Source: CAYPNF01 sp964411985 (GTDB lineage Bacteria > Verrucomicrobiota > Verrucomicrobiia > Limisphaerales > J093). From it: a stretch of 9,532 nucleotides of DNA. Shown here in pieces: positions 1 to 7,391 of the stretch (positions within the stretch are counted from its first letter, which is position 1; each line of letters begins with the position of its first letter). The position numbers were made by a program, and so were the translations under genes. The notes below the pieces were generated by a model. The model ran no database searches. It was not told the DNA's origin and saw nothing but the letters and a program-made list of their open reading frames with translations. The stretch covers positions 1 through 9,532 of the forward strand of contig CAYPNF010000115.1 in NCBI GenBank assembly GCA_964411985.1, written 5' to 3'.

Positions 1-1199
1 ACGTTGTTAAGCGCATGGGGGTTTAACTGGAATGCAAAGTTGTTTCTCACAACCTCGCTGATCTTGTATTCGGGGGAGTATCCGCGAACCTTGAGGGGGA
101 TCGGCCCTCCATCCAAAGTGAGGGTGCCGGGTAACAGGCTCGAACTGAGCAAGGGATCCGAGCCATCGGTCGTGTACCGAAACTGGGCCCCTTTCGTAAG
201 GCTGCTCACCTTCAAGGTCACGGCATTCGTAAAGACCCCCCCCGCCGGGTCGACGGTCGGCTTTGCGACTGCGTCCCGGACAATCCGCCGCAACGCGTTG
301 TTCTTAAGATCCGCGACCACGATGGCCCCTTGAAAATCCACAGCGATTCCGACCGGTTCAAAAAAGCGGGCGGCCTTCGCATCGCCGTCCACGAAGCCAA
401 AGGAACCCGCTTCTCCGGCGAAAGTACTCACCGCAAAACTGCCAGGCAGCGGGGAGGAGATCTTCCGGATGACGTGATGCCCGGTGTCACTGACCAGAAG
501 GCCGGTTCGGCCCCCAACGTAAACGAGGCCGCGCGGACGATCGAAACCAGAGTCACCCGTGCTGATCCCGAGAGAGCCGGCAACGATATGGACTGAGCCA
601 TCCGCCAACACCACCTTGACCACATGGTTCATCGTATCGGCCACGTAGAGCTCCCCATCCTCGCCCATCGCAACCCCAGCTGGACGGTTGAAACCCCGCG
701 CGTAGGTTGTGACCACGTTGTTGGTGTCGATCTTCCTGATCACGTTGTTGCCAGAGTCAGCAACAAAGAGGTTCCCCAGGGTATCGACGGCGAGCCCGCT
801 TGGCACGTTGAACTTGGCGGCTGAGATGGGGCCGTCAGCATAACCCTGCACGCTCCCCGCCACGAGGTCCATGTCGCCATCGAAGCCCACGAACACGATT
901 TGGTGGTTGCCTGAATCGGCCACGACCAACCCCCCACGGGCCATGACGAGGCCATGAGGGCTGAAAAGCGAAGGACCCGTCAGGTCGATCAGCTCTCCCT
1001 CCGCAGGGTTGTACTGGACCACGCGGTGGTTTGCACTGTCGGTAAAGTAGTGAATGTTGTTGGTGGTGCTAGTGTCGATGACAATGCCATAGGGTTCATC
1101 CAGAACCCCAGCCTGGATTGTCTCGACCTTCTGCGCATGGCTGGGGACGAGTAACGTCATCATTGCTGCCAGGCTGGCGGCTGCTTGGTAATTCTTCAT
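1..1199 (-). CDS. Exported NHL beta-propeller protein, paralog 3 (C-terminal part beyond the window)
   Basis: The reading frame opens at ATG 1199 and stays open through 399 codons to the left edge, so its stop lies outside the window. Residues 1-22 are a signal peptide ending PSHAQ. Six NHL blades cover about 30-310, with blade motifs DSANHRV (54), DSGNHQI (95), DSGNNVI (148), DTMNHVV (188), DTGHHVI (238) and DLKNNAL (297). The repeated phrase G(Y/F)xDG...AA(K/R)F..P is shared with both upstream paralogs. A chitobiase-C-like Ig module follows (about 314-390, YTTDGSDP at 342-349). The opening layout is that of paralog 2 without its extra inserted domain. It starts 31 nt after the paralog 2 stop with no clear Shine-Dalgarno, and is likely in the same transcript. 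By analogy it may continue into cohesin-like and dockerin-like modules, but this cannot be seen here. Confidence 0.88.
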   Translation of the reverse strand, partial: MKNYQAAASLAAMMTLLVPSHAQKVETIQAGVLDEPYGIVIDTSTTNNIHYFTDSANHRVVQYNPAEGELIDLTGPSLFSPHGLVMARGGLVVADSGNHQIVFVGFDGDMDLVAGSVQGYADGPISAAKFNVPSGLAVDTLGNLFVADSGNNVIRKIDTNNVVTTYARGFNRPAGVAMGEDGELYVADTMNHVVKVVLADGSVHIVAGSLGISTGDSGFDRPRGLVYVGGRTGLLVSDTGHHVIRKISSPLPGSFAVSTFAGEAGSFGFVDGDAKAARFFEPVGIAVDFQGAIVVADLKNNALRRIVRDAVAKPTVDPAGGVFTNAVTLKVSSLTKGAQFRYTTDGSDPLLSSSLLPGTLTLDGGPIPLKVRGYSPEYKISEVVRNNFAFQLNPHALNN

Positions 1200-1230
1200 A
1201 AGCACGCTTATCACAGGGTTACTTTTGTCA

Positions 1231-4200
1231 CTAGAATGAAAGGGTTTTCACACGGAAGTATTTTGCCTCGGAGAGCCCAAGTGGGCCTCGGTATTCCTGA
1301 TTCTGATTATCGCCCGACACCGGTTCCGTGACCGGTTCCCAAGTCTTCAGGTCAGAGGAACTGTATACCTGATACTGCTTCCCAGTCTCGCCAAACCAGG
1401 CCACGCGGACCTGCCCCGCCTGGACCGACACAGAGACCTTCCAGTCGGGTACGGTCGGGTTTGTCCCCAAAAAGTACTCAGCCTGGTTCGAGATTCCGTC
1501 CGCATCAGGGTCGGCCAGAAAACTTGATACGGCATTCGTCAAGCTACCGAAAAAGTTGGTCTTCCACTGATCAGGCAGGGTTTCAGGTGGACTCGCTGCA
1601 GGGCCACCCATCCAGATAGTCCCGGGGATCGTTGCACAGTCCAACTGCGTATCCTCTGAAGAGGCACCGTCTGCTACGGCAAACCGCACATAATAGTGGT
1701 CCTCCGCCACACCGCCTGGCGGCATCGTGACCAGGAGATTCCCGATGCGGTTACTGCCCGACAAGGGAGGCGAGATCTGGTTACGGTACCAGACATAGAC
1801 AAGGTTCTTTCCCGAGTATCCAAGGACTGGACTGGCGGAGGGCATCGGGACACCGCTATCGCCATTAGGGACAAACGTGTAGGAGGCTTCCGAATCGACA
1901 CCGTCGCCCTTGCTCGTCACGGCGAACCAAATCTGGCCACCAGCCCAATTGTAGCCCGGCTTGACTGCGAGATAGACGGGCAGGGCCACTTCGGCGCCAG
2001 GCGCGACCCTTTCGGCGGACCCAACCCATAAAGTGACAGGCCGGCTCCAGGTTGAGGATGGCGCAGGCTGCTCAGCCGCAGCGTAAAGTGCCGCCCCTTT
2101 CGTGGAGGAGGTCGAAACGGCACGCCTTGCCCCAGAGCTGTCCCGCTCGCGCCGCCAATTGTCTTGCCTCAAGCTAAGCGATCTCTCCAGGATAATCTGC
2201 CAATCGAGAAACCTTAACTGGCCATCCCCACCCACTGTTTCCTCGGTGTCCAACGGGAACGCATCCATGGAATCGAATACATCCGTGAAGGGGAACGGCT
2301 GGCGGACGCCCAGCGAGGCATAGAACGCTGTGTTGGCATCGGAATTGTCCAGTTTTCCGTCCCCAAAATCCCCCACGTTATACCAGTCGGCCAAGGACGA
2401 ATCCCCGACCAAGTAGGAGGTATTGGTCACATTGAGGACACGATTGGAGCGCACCGACAACGGAACAGGGGACTGCCAGCCGTCAAAGGTGGCGCTGGCC
2501 TCGAGCACGGAGAGCTCATAAGACTGCCCCGCACGCGCACTGCCCGGGACTTTCAAGGCGACCAGGGTGAAGGGACCCGTCTGATTCAGATCGCGCAAGG
2601 AATTGGTGCCCAAATAGGCTAGTGCCACGCCCACCCGGTTGCTCTCCATGTAGGAGGCGGTGTAAGTAGGATATCCCAGCGGGCTCAAGGGAATGAATCC
2701 TCCATCGCTGCCCGGAGGCAACACCCGCAGGTACTCTTCCACTGTTGGCGCCCCGCCCTTCGCCTGAACCTCAATGCGAAATTGAATGGACTGCAGCTTG
2801 GTGAAGAACTCCGCTCCTTGCGAGGAAAGCAGACGAAACTCCACTGGCAAAACCACCACCGCTCCGGGATTACCCTGGAAGTCCCTAGTGAAACCCATGG
2901 GACTGACTTCGACCTGGGAAGCTGAAAAGACGCGAGTGAACAGATCGCTGTTGTAGAATCCGGCTTTGAAGCCCCGGGCTTTGAAGACCACATCCGTCTC
3001 CATTCCCGAGAACTGGAAAGTCTTCCCGGTATAGAGCAGGGCTGCGGGATTTGCTTCGGACGGGTCACTGCCGTCGGTGGTGTACCAGAGCTGCGCTCCG
3101 GAGGTGAGGCACTCCAGACGATAGTTCGATGGTGAGGTGGTGTCGGATACCAATTGAGGCGTGGCCACTTTGAACCGGTAATGAGCGAACCCCACCGGGC
3201 TGGATCGCCGGCCAGGTTGCGAGCTGATTGCCTTTATGTAGATGTCAGGAGAGATAACCGGTACAATCGACGGAGGGATCTGAGGCATCCCGTCCATAAA
3301 GACGGGAGCAATGGCGTTGGTACGAGTGGGATCCGGCAGGTCCGAACCAAACTGGTTGGTACCTACCACGTAGTAGGTGGTAATACCGGGCTGGGAAAGA
3401 ATCCCAAACACGACCTGCGAGTCATCCAGCAGGGTCGCTTCTTTGCTGGGATAGAGTATGGTCGTGAGCTGGCCTTCCATGTTGGTCAGGACGATCAAGC
3501 CTATGCTCGGCTCGGGCAAAGGTGGAAGCACCACGCCCGTGTTGGGAATGTGCACAATCCGGTCTTGGCTCAGATCGGATATGAGCAGGCTGCCGTTCAG
3601 ATCTCTGGCAATTCCCATGGGGGACTCCAGGATCGACGGAGTTGGAGCGAGGAAGGTGGATACGGAGTGGGTGCCCTGATCCTCATTATAGGTCACCTTC
3701 CGGAGACTCTGATTTCGAGACTCGCCGACAAGTAGGCCGTTAGCCGCTCCCATCCAAAGCAAGCTTTCCGGGTTATTGAGAAGAGCATCGGTTCCCGTAA
3801 CCGAATCCAAAAAGCCGAAAATGGAGCTGCGGCCACTCCCAGCGATCAGCTTCACCACGCCATTTGTGTCCACAGTCCTGATCGCGTTGTTTCCGCTATC
3901 AGCAACGTAGAGGATTCCCCCATCTCCTACCGCGACAGCGCTGGGGCGGAAGAAGCCTTTGGCATACGTTGTGACCACACCATCTGCAATAGTGACCTTA
4001 CGAACCGCATTGTTTTGAAGGTCGGCTACATACAGGTTTCCCAGGTAGTCAGTGGCTAGCCCGCAAGGACTTCGGAAGGAGGCTTGTCCGCCGGTCCCAT
4101 CCTGGAACCCTGACTTGCCCCCCGCCAGCGTGCGCACCTCTCCGCTGGAGGTGATAATCCGGATCGCGTGGTTTCCGGAGTCGGCCACGGCAAGACCTGT

Positions 4201-4497
4201 GCCTGGAATATAGGATAGACCCTGAGGGGTGTAGAATCTGGCTGCCAAAGCGGAGCCGTCTACATATCCGCTTTGCCCGAGCGCACCCGAATAGTTCGTG
4301 AGAGTGCCTGACTCAGGCTGGTACTTCGCGATGCGATGGTTGGCGCTGTCGGCAATGTAGTACGCATTGTCCTCATCGACCTCCAAACCAAAAGGTTCCG
4401 AAAGGCCCTCGGAGATCAGGACGTCCAGCGTTTGGCCCCACGCAGCAGCTGCGCACGCCCCCGAAACCAACAAGGCCAGCAAAGTCGGACGTTTCAT
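1231..4497 (-). CDS. Exported NHL beta-propeller protein with cohesin-like and dockerin-like modules and a calcium-type DPDADG repeat (paralog 2)
   Basis: This predicted exported protein has 1088 residues from the ATG at 4497. An in-frame GTG at 4521 would add eight residues and overlap the upstream stop as GTGA. I prefer the ATG because it starts a clean signal peptide (MKRPTLLALLVSGACAAAAWGQ) matching the layout of paralog 3. SGAC at 12-15 is a weak lipobox, so lipidation is an alternative. Six NHL blades span about 27-322 (DSANHRI 50, DSGNHAI 106, DLQNNAV 159, DSGNNAI 200, ESRNQSL 259, DLSQDRI 308). A roughly 115-residue insertion absent from the sister proteins follows, then a chitobiase-C-like module (444-524, YTTDGSDP at 472-479). 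A cohesin-like domain (529-692), a dockerin-like block (695-783) and a second cohesin-like domain (820-957) come next. The end has DPDADGISNQAEYFLGTNP (996-1014), a thrombospondin-type-3-like calcium repeat, and a beta-rich C-terminal module (1018-1088). No catalytic domain is visible. The biological role is unknown. Confidence 0.9.
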   Translation of the reverse strand: MKRPTLLALLVSGACAAAAWGQTLDVLISEGLSEPFGLEVDEDNAYYIADSANHRIAKYQPESGTLTNYSGALGQSGYVDGSALAARFYTPQGLSYIPGTGLAVADSGNHAIRIITSSGEVRTLAGGKSGFQDGTGGQASFRSPCGLATDYLGNLYVADLQNNAVRKVTIADGVVTTYAKGFFRPSAVAVGDGGILYVADSGNNAIRTVDTNGVVKLIAGSGRSSIFGFLDSVTGTDALLNNPESLLWMGAANGLLVGESRNQSLRKVTYNEDQGTHSVSTFLAPTPSILESPMGIARDLNGSLLISDLSQDRIVHIPNTGVVLPPLPEPSIGLIVLTNMEGQLTTILYPSKEATLLDDSQVVFGILSQPGITTYYVVGTNQFGSDLPDPTRTNAIAPVFMDGMPQIPPSIVPVISPDIYIKAISSQPGRRSSPVGFAHYRFKVATPQLVSDTTSPSNYRLECLTSGAQLWYTTDGSDPSEANPAALLYTGKTFQFSGMETDVVFKARGFKAGFYNSDLFTRVFSASQVEVSPMGFTRDFQGNPGAVVVLPVEFRLLSSQGAEFFTKLQSIQFRIEVQAKGGAPTVEEYLRVLPPGSDGGFIPLSPLGYPTYTASYMESNRVGVALAYLGTNSLRDLNQTGPFTLVALKVPGSARAGQSYELSVLEASATFDGWQSPVPLSVRSNRVLNVTNTSYLVGDSSLADWYNVGDFGDGKLDNSDANTAFYASLGVRQPFPFTDVFDSMDAFPLDTEETVGGDGQLRFLDWQIILERSLSLRQDNWRRERDSSGARRAVSTSSTKGAALYAAAEQPAPSSTWSRPVTLWVGSAERVAPGAEVALPVYLAVKPGYNWAGGQIWFAVTSKGDGVDSEASYTFVPNGDSGVPMPSASPVLGYSGKNLVYVWYRNQISPPLSGSNRIGNLLVTMPPGGVAEDHYYVRFAVADGASSEDTQLDCATIPGTIWMGGPAASPPETLPDQWKTNFFGSLTNAVSSFLADPDADGISNQAEYFLGTNPTVPDWKVSVSVQAGQVRVAWFGETGKQYQVYSSSDLKTWEPVTEPVSGDNQNQEYRGPLGLSEAKYFRVKTLSF
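1456..1512 (-). other. Calcium-type DxDxDG repeat near the C terminus of paralog 2
   Basis: Residues 996-1014 read DPDADGISNQAEYFLGTNP, with Asp at alternating positions followed by DG, a hydrophobic residue, N and E. This is the pattern of a single thrombospondin-type-3 or EF-hand-like calcium site that often precedes the C-terminal module in large exported verrucomicrobial proteins. Paralog 1 lacks it, although both end in a similar beta module. Confidence 0.65.
2149..2415 (-). other. Dockerin-like block of paralog 2
   Basis: Residues 695-783 (ATG numbering) align without gaps to the block in paralog 1; by hand count 49 of 89 positions are identical. The first loop reads VGDFGDGKLDNSD, close to the dockerin consensus GDVNGDGxIxxxD but one residue shorter, and is followed by ANTAFYASLG. 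The second reads VGGDGQLRFLD, followed by WQIILERSL. The spacer TDVFDSMDAFPLDT is kept. This copy has an Asp in the first loop where paralog 1 has Ser. Confidence 0.6.
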
Positions 4498-4517
4498 AGC
4501 GTTATGGACGGAAATGG

Positions 4518-7382
4518 TCACGGCTGTAAGCGGATCCGGTAGAATTTTGCTTGGTTCTCGGCGTTTTGGTCGATGAATTCCATCTCACTGCCACGACCAG
4601 TCAATTCCGAGCTTTCGGGCACCCAGAGGTCCCCTCCCAAGGAGGAGGAGGACTCAACCACATAACGTTGCCCCCAATTCCCCACCCAGCGAACTCGGAA
4701 ACAAGCCGGTGTCGCAGATCGTGGTGCAGTGGCTAAGACACCAACCTGACCATCGACGGGCTGAATCACACAACCGGCCTGCAGGTTTTGGGCCCCATCC
4801 GCCTCCAACACGCGAACCCGATAGGTATCACCAAGACGCGCGTTCGGAGGAACCTGAAACTGAACCGAGCCCAGAGTCACGATACCTTGGCCAGAACCCA
4901 TCAAAGGAAGGCTGCCCAGCGACCAGGCCTGAGCGACCTCATTCAGGGGCAAACCAGACGCCTGCAGGGGCTGAGGCAATGAGGGTACTGCCGTAAAACT
5001 GGCCGTCGCGGCCACTGCGGGAGCAAGTCCCTCAGGAGTCACGGAGACACGGAACTGGAGACCAGCCAGTTTCACTCCAGCGCGCACCTGGAGTCGGACC
5101 GGGACGGAGGCCACTTTTCCCGGCTCCACCTGGCCAATAGAGACCGCCTCGAGCCGCGCGTCAGGATCCAGAGGTTGGATCAACACTTTAGGCAGGACGG
5201 TCGATTCAGCGGCAGGACGCAGAGCAAAGCCTTGGGATGGGGCCGCGATCGGCAAACGCACGCCTCCCTCCGACCAAACTCGCTGGAAGGAATTGGTGCG
5301 AAAGCCCGAGGCCCGGTCCAACAGAATCTGCCAGTCCAGATACCGGATTCTTCCGTCGCCCCCCACAGCGTCAGGCGTATCCTCGGGAAAGACATCCATA
5401 GCATCAAAAACGTCGGTGTAGGCAGGGGGGACCCGGATACCCAACGAAGCATGGAACGTGTTGTTGACATCCCCGTTGCGCAAAAAGCCGTCGCCAAAGC
5501 TCCCCGCGACATACCACCCGGTCGTGGTCGTATCCCCGACCAAGTAAGGGATATTGGCAATCCCAATGCTGCGCGCTGGTAGCAAGGAAGGATTCAACTC
5601 GTCGGTGCTCCCATCCCGTGTGCCGAAAGCCGAAATGACCCTGACTTGGTAGCTGTCGCCCGGTTTGGCTTGCGCGGGCAGCGGGACCGCGATCATCGCT
5701 ACCACGGCAGACCCCTCGACAAGGAAGGAAGTGTTGGTGCCCAAAAAGGTAACCTGAATACGGCTCGTCCCACCCACCATGGTAGCCCGAGACATGGGCA
5801 GATTCGTGCTGCCAGCCTTCACGGGAACGAAGTCATTCCCTGTCAAAGCAGCCAGCCGCAGGGGGGCGTCCATGGGTGGAGCTGAACCTTGAGGTACCAC
5901 CTCCGCAACAAACTGGAGGGATCTGAGGGTTTGCCCTTCCACCAGCATGACAACCAACGGCAAAACAGGGGTGGACCCGACCCCAGCCGTAATGTCGCCG
6001 GTGAAACCGATTTGGTTCGCCCGAGCAGACTGACCCGAAACCGTCTCGCTGCTGGCGTCCCCCATCATGGCTTTGACGCGGAGATTGGACAAATCGTGAA
6101 CGCTGTCTCTCCACTGAATGACACCCGTCCCGTTGGTCATCGTGAGGAGTCGCGCGGTAGGATTCTGGAGATCCGGTTCGGAGGCATCCGTCGTGTAGAG
6201 TACCCGGTGCACGAGCAAGGGATTCGTGTTGGGATCGCTAACTTGGATGTCGATGCCCATTGGGTAGTAACCCTCAGTAGGCTGGAAAGTGGGCGGCAGC
6301 ACGGTGACATTGGTCGTCCCTCCTGAGCCAAACCCTCCGTTGTCCAGCCGACGGATGATATGATAGTAAAGCTCGCTGCTGAATAGAGTCCCATCACTCT
6401 TCAAACCCAAAGCGGCAGGCTCCCGAGCCTCCGCAGTCAAAGGTTGTCCATCCACCCCATCATACCAACCAGGTAGGATCATGGGGTCGCACTCGTAACA
6501 GGGGCCTTCCCAGAAGGAGCTATCAATGCCATACAGCGTGGTCACGGTTCCCTCGACACCCACGAGCCGAACGCGGTGGTTAAGGCGGTCTGCGACTACG
6601 ACCTCGCCTGATGGGGTGGCGAGGACCTGCTGCGGTGCGTGGAACATGGCCACCCCCGCCGCACCGTCCCGATACCCCGCCGAGCCCGACCCAATCTGGA
6701 ACACCACTGTCGCGGTCCTCGGATCGACCACTTGGAGCCGATTTGCTCCGGTGTCGCTAACCACTACCAAGCCATTCCCCAGGACTGCCACCCCGGACGG
6801 GTTGGTGAAGCCGGAGGTAACTACCCGCTGTCCCCCATGCACGAGATCGAATACCCGAAGAACCCCGCCGGATTCAACGAGGTAGAGGTTCGTGTTGCCG
6901 GCAAGGGCAAAAGCGGTGGGTGAGGCCAGATTCTGGGCGATCTGAGTGGGGAACTGGTACAAAGAATCGAACCCGTCGTAACGCAACACAGTGCCATCGC
7001 CCTGGTTGAGCACGAAAAGGTTCCGGTCTGAGTCAAAGGCCACACCTACAGGCTTCGAAAGCCCGGAAATGACGGTACGACTGCGCTGAAGCCCAAAGTC
7101 GAGCTTCCTGATGGCGTTGTTCCCCGTATCCGCCACAAAAAGGTTGCCGCCGCTGTCCACAGCCAAGCCCAGAGGGGTGTGGAACTTCGCAGCCGTCGCG
7201 AGATCACCATCGATGTATCCGTAGTCCGGCTCGTTCACAGAGAGTCGGCCTCCGGTAATGGTGACCAGCGTCTGCGCCTGAGCGGACAGCACCAGCGAGA
7301 CTGCCAACATCAGGGCCACGACCCTGCAGTTTCGATCCAAAAAGCGAGCTCTCATAATCATGATCAGCTGAGGCTCCGTCAT
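4518..7382 (-). CDS. Exported NHL beta-propeller protein with cohesin-like and dockerin-like modules (paralog 1)
   Basis: This 954-residue protein is predicted to be exported; its precise function is unknown. Residues 1-37 form a long signal peptide ending in a SAQAQ cleavage region. NHL-type blades span about 55-348, with blade-end motifs such as DTGNNAI (85-91), DTGANRL (210-216) and DRLNHRV (265-271), suggesting six blades. A chitobiase-C-like Ig module follows (362-450, YTTDASEPD at 396-404). A first cohesin-like beta domain covers about 459-605, a dockerin-like block 613-701 (DG loops at 631-632 and 676-677), and a second cohesin-like domain about 740-885. The C-terminal module (890-954, FRVRWVGNWGQRYVVESS to FYRIRLQP) resembles one common at the ends of verrucomicrobial exported proteins. 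A CxxC (C295, C298) sits in a propeller loop. The start is set by the Shine-Dalgarno at the secretin stop. Carbohydrate or protein binding is plausible for several modules, but no catalytic domain is visible. Confidence 0.9.
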   Translation of the reverse strand: MTEPQLIMIMRARFLDRNCRVVALMLAVSLVLSAQAQTLVTITGGRLSVNEPDYGYIDGDLATAAKFHTPLGLAVDSGGNLFVADTGNNAIRKLDFGLQRSRTVISGLSKPVGVAFDSDRNLFVLNQGDGTVLRYDGFDSLYQFPTQIAQNLASPTAFALAGNTNLYLVESGGVLRVFDLVHGGQRVVTSGFTNPSGVAVLGNGLVVVSDTGANRLQVVDPRTATVVFQIGSGSAGYRDGAAGVAMFHAPQQVLATPSGEVVVADRLNHRVRLVGVEGTVTTLYGIDSSFWEGPCYECDPMILPGWYDGVDGQPLTAEAREPAALGLKSDGTLFSSELYYHIIRRLDNGGFGSGGTTNVTVLPPTFQPTEGYYPMGIDIQVSDPNTNPLLVHRVLYTTDASEPDLQNPTARLLTMTNGTGVIQWRDSVHDLSNLRVKAMMGDASSETVSGQSARANQIGFTGDITAGVGSTPVLPLVVMLVEGQTLRSLQFVAEVVPQGSAPPMDAPLRLAALTGNDFVPVKAGSTNLPMSRATMVGGTSRIQVTFLGTNTSFLVEGSAVVAMIAVPLPAQAKPGDSYQVRVISAFGTRDGSTDELNPSLLPARSIGIANIPYLVGDTTTTGWYVAGSFGDGFLRNGDVNNTFHASLGIRVPPAYTDVFDAMDVFPEDTPDAVGGDGRIRYLDWQILLDRASGFRTNSFQRVWSEGGVRLPIAAPSQGFALRPAAESTVLPKVLIQPLDPDARLEAVSIGQVEPGKVASVPVRLQVRAGVKLAGLQFRVSVTPEGLAPAVAATASFTAVPSLPQPLQASGLPLNEVAQAWSLGSLPLMGSGQGIVTLGSVQFQVPPNARLGDTYRVRVLEADGAQNLQAGCVIQPVDGQVGVLATAPRSATPACFRVRWVGNWGQRYVVESSSSLGGDLWVPESSELTGRGSEMEFIDQNAENQAKFYRIRLQP
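5280..5546 (-). other. Dockerin-like block of paralog 1
   Basis: Residues 613-701 begin YLVGD and carry two loops typical of dockerin F-hands: GSFGDGFLRNGD followed by a short helix ending ASLG, and VGGDGRIRYLD followed by WQILLDRA. The DG pair, the hydrophobic residue two after the Gly and the closing Asp match the calcium-loop pattern. Loop positions 1 and 3 are not the usual Asp/Asn, and the first loop looks one residue short compared with GDVNGDG. A conserved spacer, TDVFDAMDVFPEDT, lies between the loops. Calcium binding is therefore inferred, not certain. Confidence 0.6.
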
Positions 7383-7391
7383 ACCTTCCTT
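7383..7391 (-). promoter_or_regulatory. Ribosome binding site of the first propeller gene
   Basis: The nine bases between the secretin stop TAG (7394-7392) and the ATG at 7382 read AAGGAAGGT on the minus strand. This purine-rich Shine-Dalgarno sequence is well placed and decides in favour of the ATG at 7382 over the later in-frame ATGs at 7361 and 7355. Its position directly at the secretin stop codon suggests translational coupling. Confidence 0.7.

Noticed and set aside
4..333. Plus-strand open frame at the left edge
   Set aside because: The minus strand here encodes the last NHL blade and the YTTDGSDP module of paralog 3, so the plus-strand frame is incidental.
1200..1230. Possible terminator between paralogs 2 and 3
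   Set aside because: The 31-nt gap has no stem followed by a T run, so read-through is more likely.
3154..3735. Plus-strand open frame of 193 codons opposite paralog 2
   Set aside because: It lies wholly antisense to a well-supported propeller/Ig-module gene, has a composition rich in Arg and Gly, no recognisable motif and no ribosome binding site. It is a shadow of the high-GC coding strand.
4636..4653. Purine-rich AAGGAGGAGGAGGA on the plus strand, like a strong Shine-Dalgarno
   Set aside because: It lies inside the minus-strand C-terminal module, where it encodes the Ser-rich ESSSSLGG segment, and has no plus-strand gene after it.
5889..6326. Plus-strand open frame of 145 codons opposite paralog 1
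   Set aside because: It is antisense to the cohesin-like and chitobiase-C-like regions and shows no family signal.
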